This document shows positions 31,132 through 32,681 of a DNA stretch of 32,681 nucleotides, piece after piece. Every line of letters starts with the position of its first letter. Position 1 is the first letter of the stretch. The stretch is from an uncultured Lachnospiraceae bacterium. Its GTDB lineage: Bacteria; Bacillota; Clostridia; Lachnospirales; Lachnospiraceae. Below the pieces are notes generated by a model, which had not been told where the DNA came from, searched no databases, and was given only the letters and a program-made list of their open reading frames with translations. The stretch covers positions 1 to 32,681 of the forward strand of contig CANQCD010000010.1 of assembly GCA_947589455.1 (NCBI GenBank), written 5' to 3'. The translations under genes were made by a program, and so were the position numbers.

Positions 31132-31225
31132 ACTAATCCCCATTTCTACTGAGCAAGTCCTGTCCGCTCTTGCGACTTGTCGCAAAGATAGCGATACACC
31201 ATTGCAGGCGCAATGGTAAGAAAGC
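31132..31225 (-). promoter_or_regulatory. Structured leader of the metal-transport operon
   Basis: Minus strand: ACCATTG/CAATGGT hairpin, then TTGCGAC-AA-GTCGCAA hairpin, then GAGC...GCTC with AGAAATGGGGATTAGT and the ATG. The last part nearly duplicates the leader at 902-945. Confidence 0.5.
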
Positions 31226-31271
31226 TGCGCGATTTTTCAATCTCCCCTTCGCTTTCTTTTAATATCTGCCC

Positions 31272-31296
31272 ACTATGGATACAATTTATATTGTCC
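31272..31296. promoter_or_regulatory. Imperfect palindrome upstream of the metal-transport operon
   Basis: On the minus strand GGGACAATATAAATTGTATCC: ACAAT-ATAA-ATTGT core with GG/CC flanks. It is AT-rich, of operator size (about 21 bp) and sits in the gap after the alpha-galactosidase gene. Zur/Fur-type control is possible but not shown. Confidence 0.4.
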
Positions 31297-31304
31297 CAAG
31301 ATAA

Positions 31305-32576
31305 CTATTTGCCATTGCTTTCTATATAATATGCCTTTGCGCCATGACATGGAAGTTCCGCAATAATGGATTTTTCCGCGGTAATCTTCTCCCCGCTCCA
31401 AAGTTCTGTCCCGAAAACCGGCTCATAAATTTCCACATCCTCCAGAGGGATTTCTATCTTTCCAGACTCCTGTCCAGTATGAAAAACTGCCAGATAGGAA
31501 CCGCCCTCTGCACTGACGGCTGTCCATAAAATATATTCTGCACCATCTTGTTCTCTGCGCCACACCTGATGGGAATGTCTCGCATTCCGGTGCATCTTCA
31601 AAATTTCTTCGTTAGTTACCAGAGACAATGTAAATTCGTCAAACCCGGTCAATTCGCCGCCAATCATAAGTGGAGAACGGAAAATACTCCACAGCGTCAT
31701 CATAGTAATCTGCTCTGCCCTGGTAAACTTTGTCCGGTTTGCCTTATCATAATCCTGCAGGATTGGACCAATCGGCAGCATATCCGCGTCCGGCCAGTGG
31801 CCTGCGCCGGTATGGGTACACCATTTTTCTGCACGCTCAAACATATGATACAATGCTTCCCAATTATCCCAGAAATCATCTGTTATACGCCACATATCAG
31901 CCGTTCTTTTATATAACTCCGCCTTCTCTAACAGAGCCGGTCCCGGCGACAAACTCAATATCATATCCCGCCCGCAGTTTCTCAGACAGCTGCTAAGAAG
32001 GAGCAACTCCCCCTCCTCGTGCGGCAACTCCCTTGCAATATCATCACATTTGACCAGATCAACTCCCCAGGAAGCATATAGTTCAAAAAGACTCTGATAA
32101 TACTCCTTTGCCCCGTCTTTTCCTTCATCTACGCCATACATATCTGTATTCCAGGAACAGATGCTTGACATCTTTGCAATCTCTCTTGCCGTCTTCTCAG
32201 TGCCCAAAATAGCAGCATTTCTGTGTACTGCCTGCCTTGGTATCCCACGCATGATATGGATGCCAAATTTTAACCCCAGCGAATGCACATACTCCGCCAA
32301 CGGCGCAAAACCTTTTCCTCCTGCTGAAGACGGAAATCTGTTTTCTGCTGGAATCAGCCTGGAATACTCATCCATACAAAGTTCGGTAAAATTATGGTAT
32401 TCATGATTTTGAGCTGTCGGCTCCGCCCACTGGATATCTACGACAATATATTCCCATCCGTATTGTTTTAAATGCTCTGCCATATACGCCGCATTCTTCC
32501 GCACAGTCTCTTCATCAACAGCGGCGCCATAGCAGTCCCAGCTGTTCCATCCCATCGGAGCATTTCTCCTGTCCAT
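31305..32576 (-). CDS. Alpha-galactosidase, GH27 (about 423 aa)
   Basis: Retaining glycosidase removing terminal alpha-galactose (melibiose, raffinose family). MGWNSWDCYG at the N-terminus is the family signature. VDLVKCDDIA carries the nucleophile Asp and WRITDDFWDNW the acid/base Asp. GHWPDADMLPIG and SIFRSPLMIGGEL follow as expected, then a small beta domain. There is no signal peptide, so it acts in the cytosol on imported oligosaccharides. AGGAG lies 9 nt before ATG 32576; the GTG at 32579 is an alternative. No sugar transporter is adjacent in the window. Confidence 0.92.
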   Translation of the reverse strand: MDRRNAPMGWNSWDCYGAAVDEETVRKNAAYMAEHLKQYGWEYIVVDIQWAEPTAQNHEYHNFTELCMDEYSRLIPAENRFPSSAGGKGFAPLAEYVHSLGLKFGIHIMRGIPRQAVHRNAAILGTEKTAREIAKMSSICSWNTDMYGVDEGKDGAKEYYQSLFELYASWGVDLVKCDDIARELPHEEGELLLLSSCLRNCGRDMILSLSPGPALLEKAELYKRTADMWRITDDFWDNWEALYHMFERAEKWCTHTGAGHWPDADMLPIGPILQDYDKANRTKFTRAEQITMMTLWSIFRSPLMIGGELTGFDEFTLSLVTNEEILKMHRNARHSHQVWRREQDGAEYILWTAVSAEGGSYLAVFHTGQESGKIEIPLEDVEIYEPVFGTELWSGEKITAEKSIIAELPCHGAKAYYIESNGK

Positions 32577-32610
32577 CACCTTGATCTCCTTTCAACCTTG
32601 AATATTTGTA

Positions 32611-32627
32611 GGCGTTTGCGAAACGCC
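32611..32627. promoter_or_regulatory. Palindrome in the alpha-galactosidase 5' region
   Basis: GGCGTTT-GCG-AAACGCC, perfect 7-bp arms, 35 bases upstream of the start. It could be an operator (a LacI/ROK-type site is plausible for a galactosidase) or a 5' hairpin. Confidence 0.4.
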
Positions 32628-32681
32628 ACAAGCCGCATGAATACGGCATTTTTTTGTTGCTAAAGTCAAAAATCTCCTCAC

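Noticed and set aside
32632-32656. Plus-strand terminator near the right edge (GCCG/CGGC followed by T7)
   Set aside because: The 4-bp stem is weak and no plus-strand gene precedes it; the T-run may be chance in the 5' region of the minus-strand galactosidase.

Overview
The window reads as chromosome of a low-to-mid GC, Gram-positive anaerobe, most likely a Lachnospiraceae (Clostridia). The reasons are strong AGGAGG-type ribosome binding sites, DUF5721, a YkpA/YbiT-type ABC-F, a GHKL kinase with a LytTR regulator, a fused homocysteine methyltransferase/methylene-THF reductase, and short intergenic repeats. This placement is inference from gene content; there is no rRNA or other marker.

Layout. 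Bases 1-2,700 are a small accessory region: a 3'-incomplete homocysteine S-methyltransferase whose C-terminus turns into a zinc-ribbon-like sequence, an unlisted 38-aa holin-like (type I toxin-like) peptide gene, a frameshifted GNAT remnant, and an immunity-like gene between two direct repeats. Bases 2,700-8,660 are a minus-strand operon: solute-binding-like protein, membrane-anchored Cys/His-motif protein, ABC-2 permease and ABC ATPase. The ATPase start lies inside a 62-bp tandem repeat in which every unit carries its own Shine-Dalgarno site and ATG. Bases 9,055-10,995 are an ABC-F ATPase. Bases 11,157-13,929 are a purine/thio-nucleoside salvage operon (AbiEi-type regulator, purine nucleoside phosphorylase, MTA/SAH deaminase) with a large inverted repeat at its promoter. 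Bases 14,110-18,433 hold a heterodimeric ABC exporter and DUF5721. Bases 19,019-20,977 encode a GH13 isoamylase/GlgX-like protein that has lost every catalytic residue. Bases 21,480-23,111 are a second ABC-F, behind a GC-rich leader. Bases 23,343-26,947 are a GtrB-like glycosyltransferase and an AgrC/AgrA-like two-component pair, followed by two identical tRNA-Gln(CUG) genes. Bases 27,320-29,272 are the bifunctional methionine-synthesis enzyme. Bases 29,390-31,131 are a Zn/Mn-type ABC importer lacking a binding protein, and 31,305-32,576 is a cytosolic GH27 alpha-galactosidase.

How the genes fit together. Two homocysteine methyltransferase genes, the MTHFR domain and MTA/SAH deaminase plus PNP all touch the methionine/SAM cycle and purine salvage, although they are not one operon. 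The metal importer, the exporter and the two ABC-F proteins are ordinary housekeeping or stress functions.

The most unusual points are: (1) the 62-bp repeat giving serial mini-ORFs upstream of the ABC ATPase; (2) two arrays of 17-bp units with the same head hairpin and tail, each inside an operon; (3) the catalytically dead GH13 protein; (4) an orphan AbiEi-like regulator leading a purine-salvage operon, with 16-bp perfect inverted arms at the promoter; (5) the chimeric left-edge ORF; and (6) an overall density of about ten independent short direct or tandem repeats in 32 kb.
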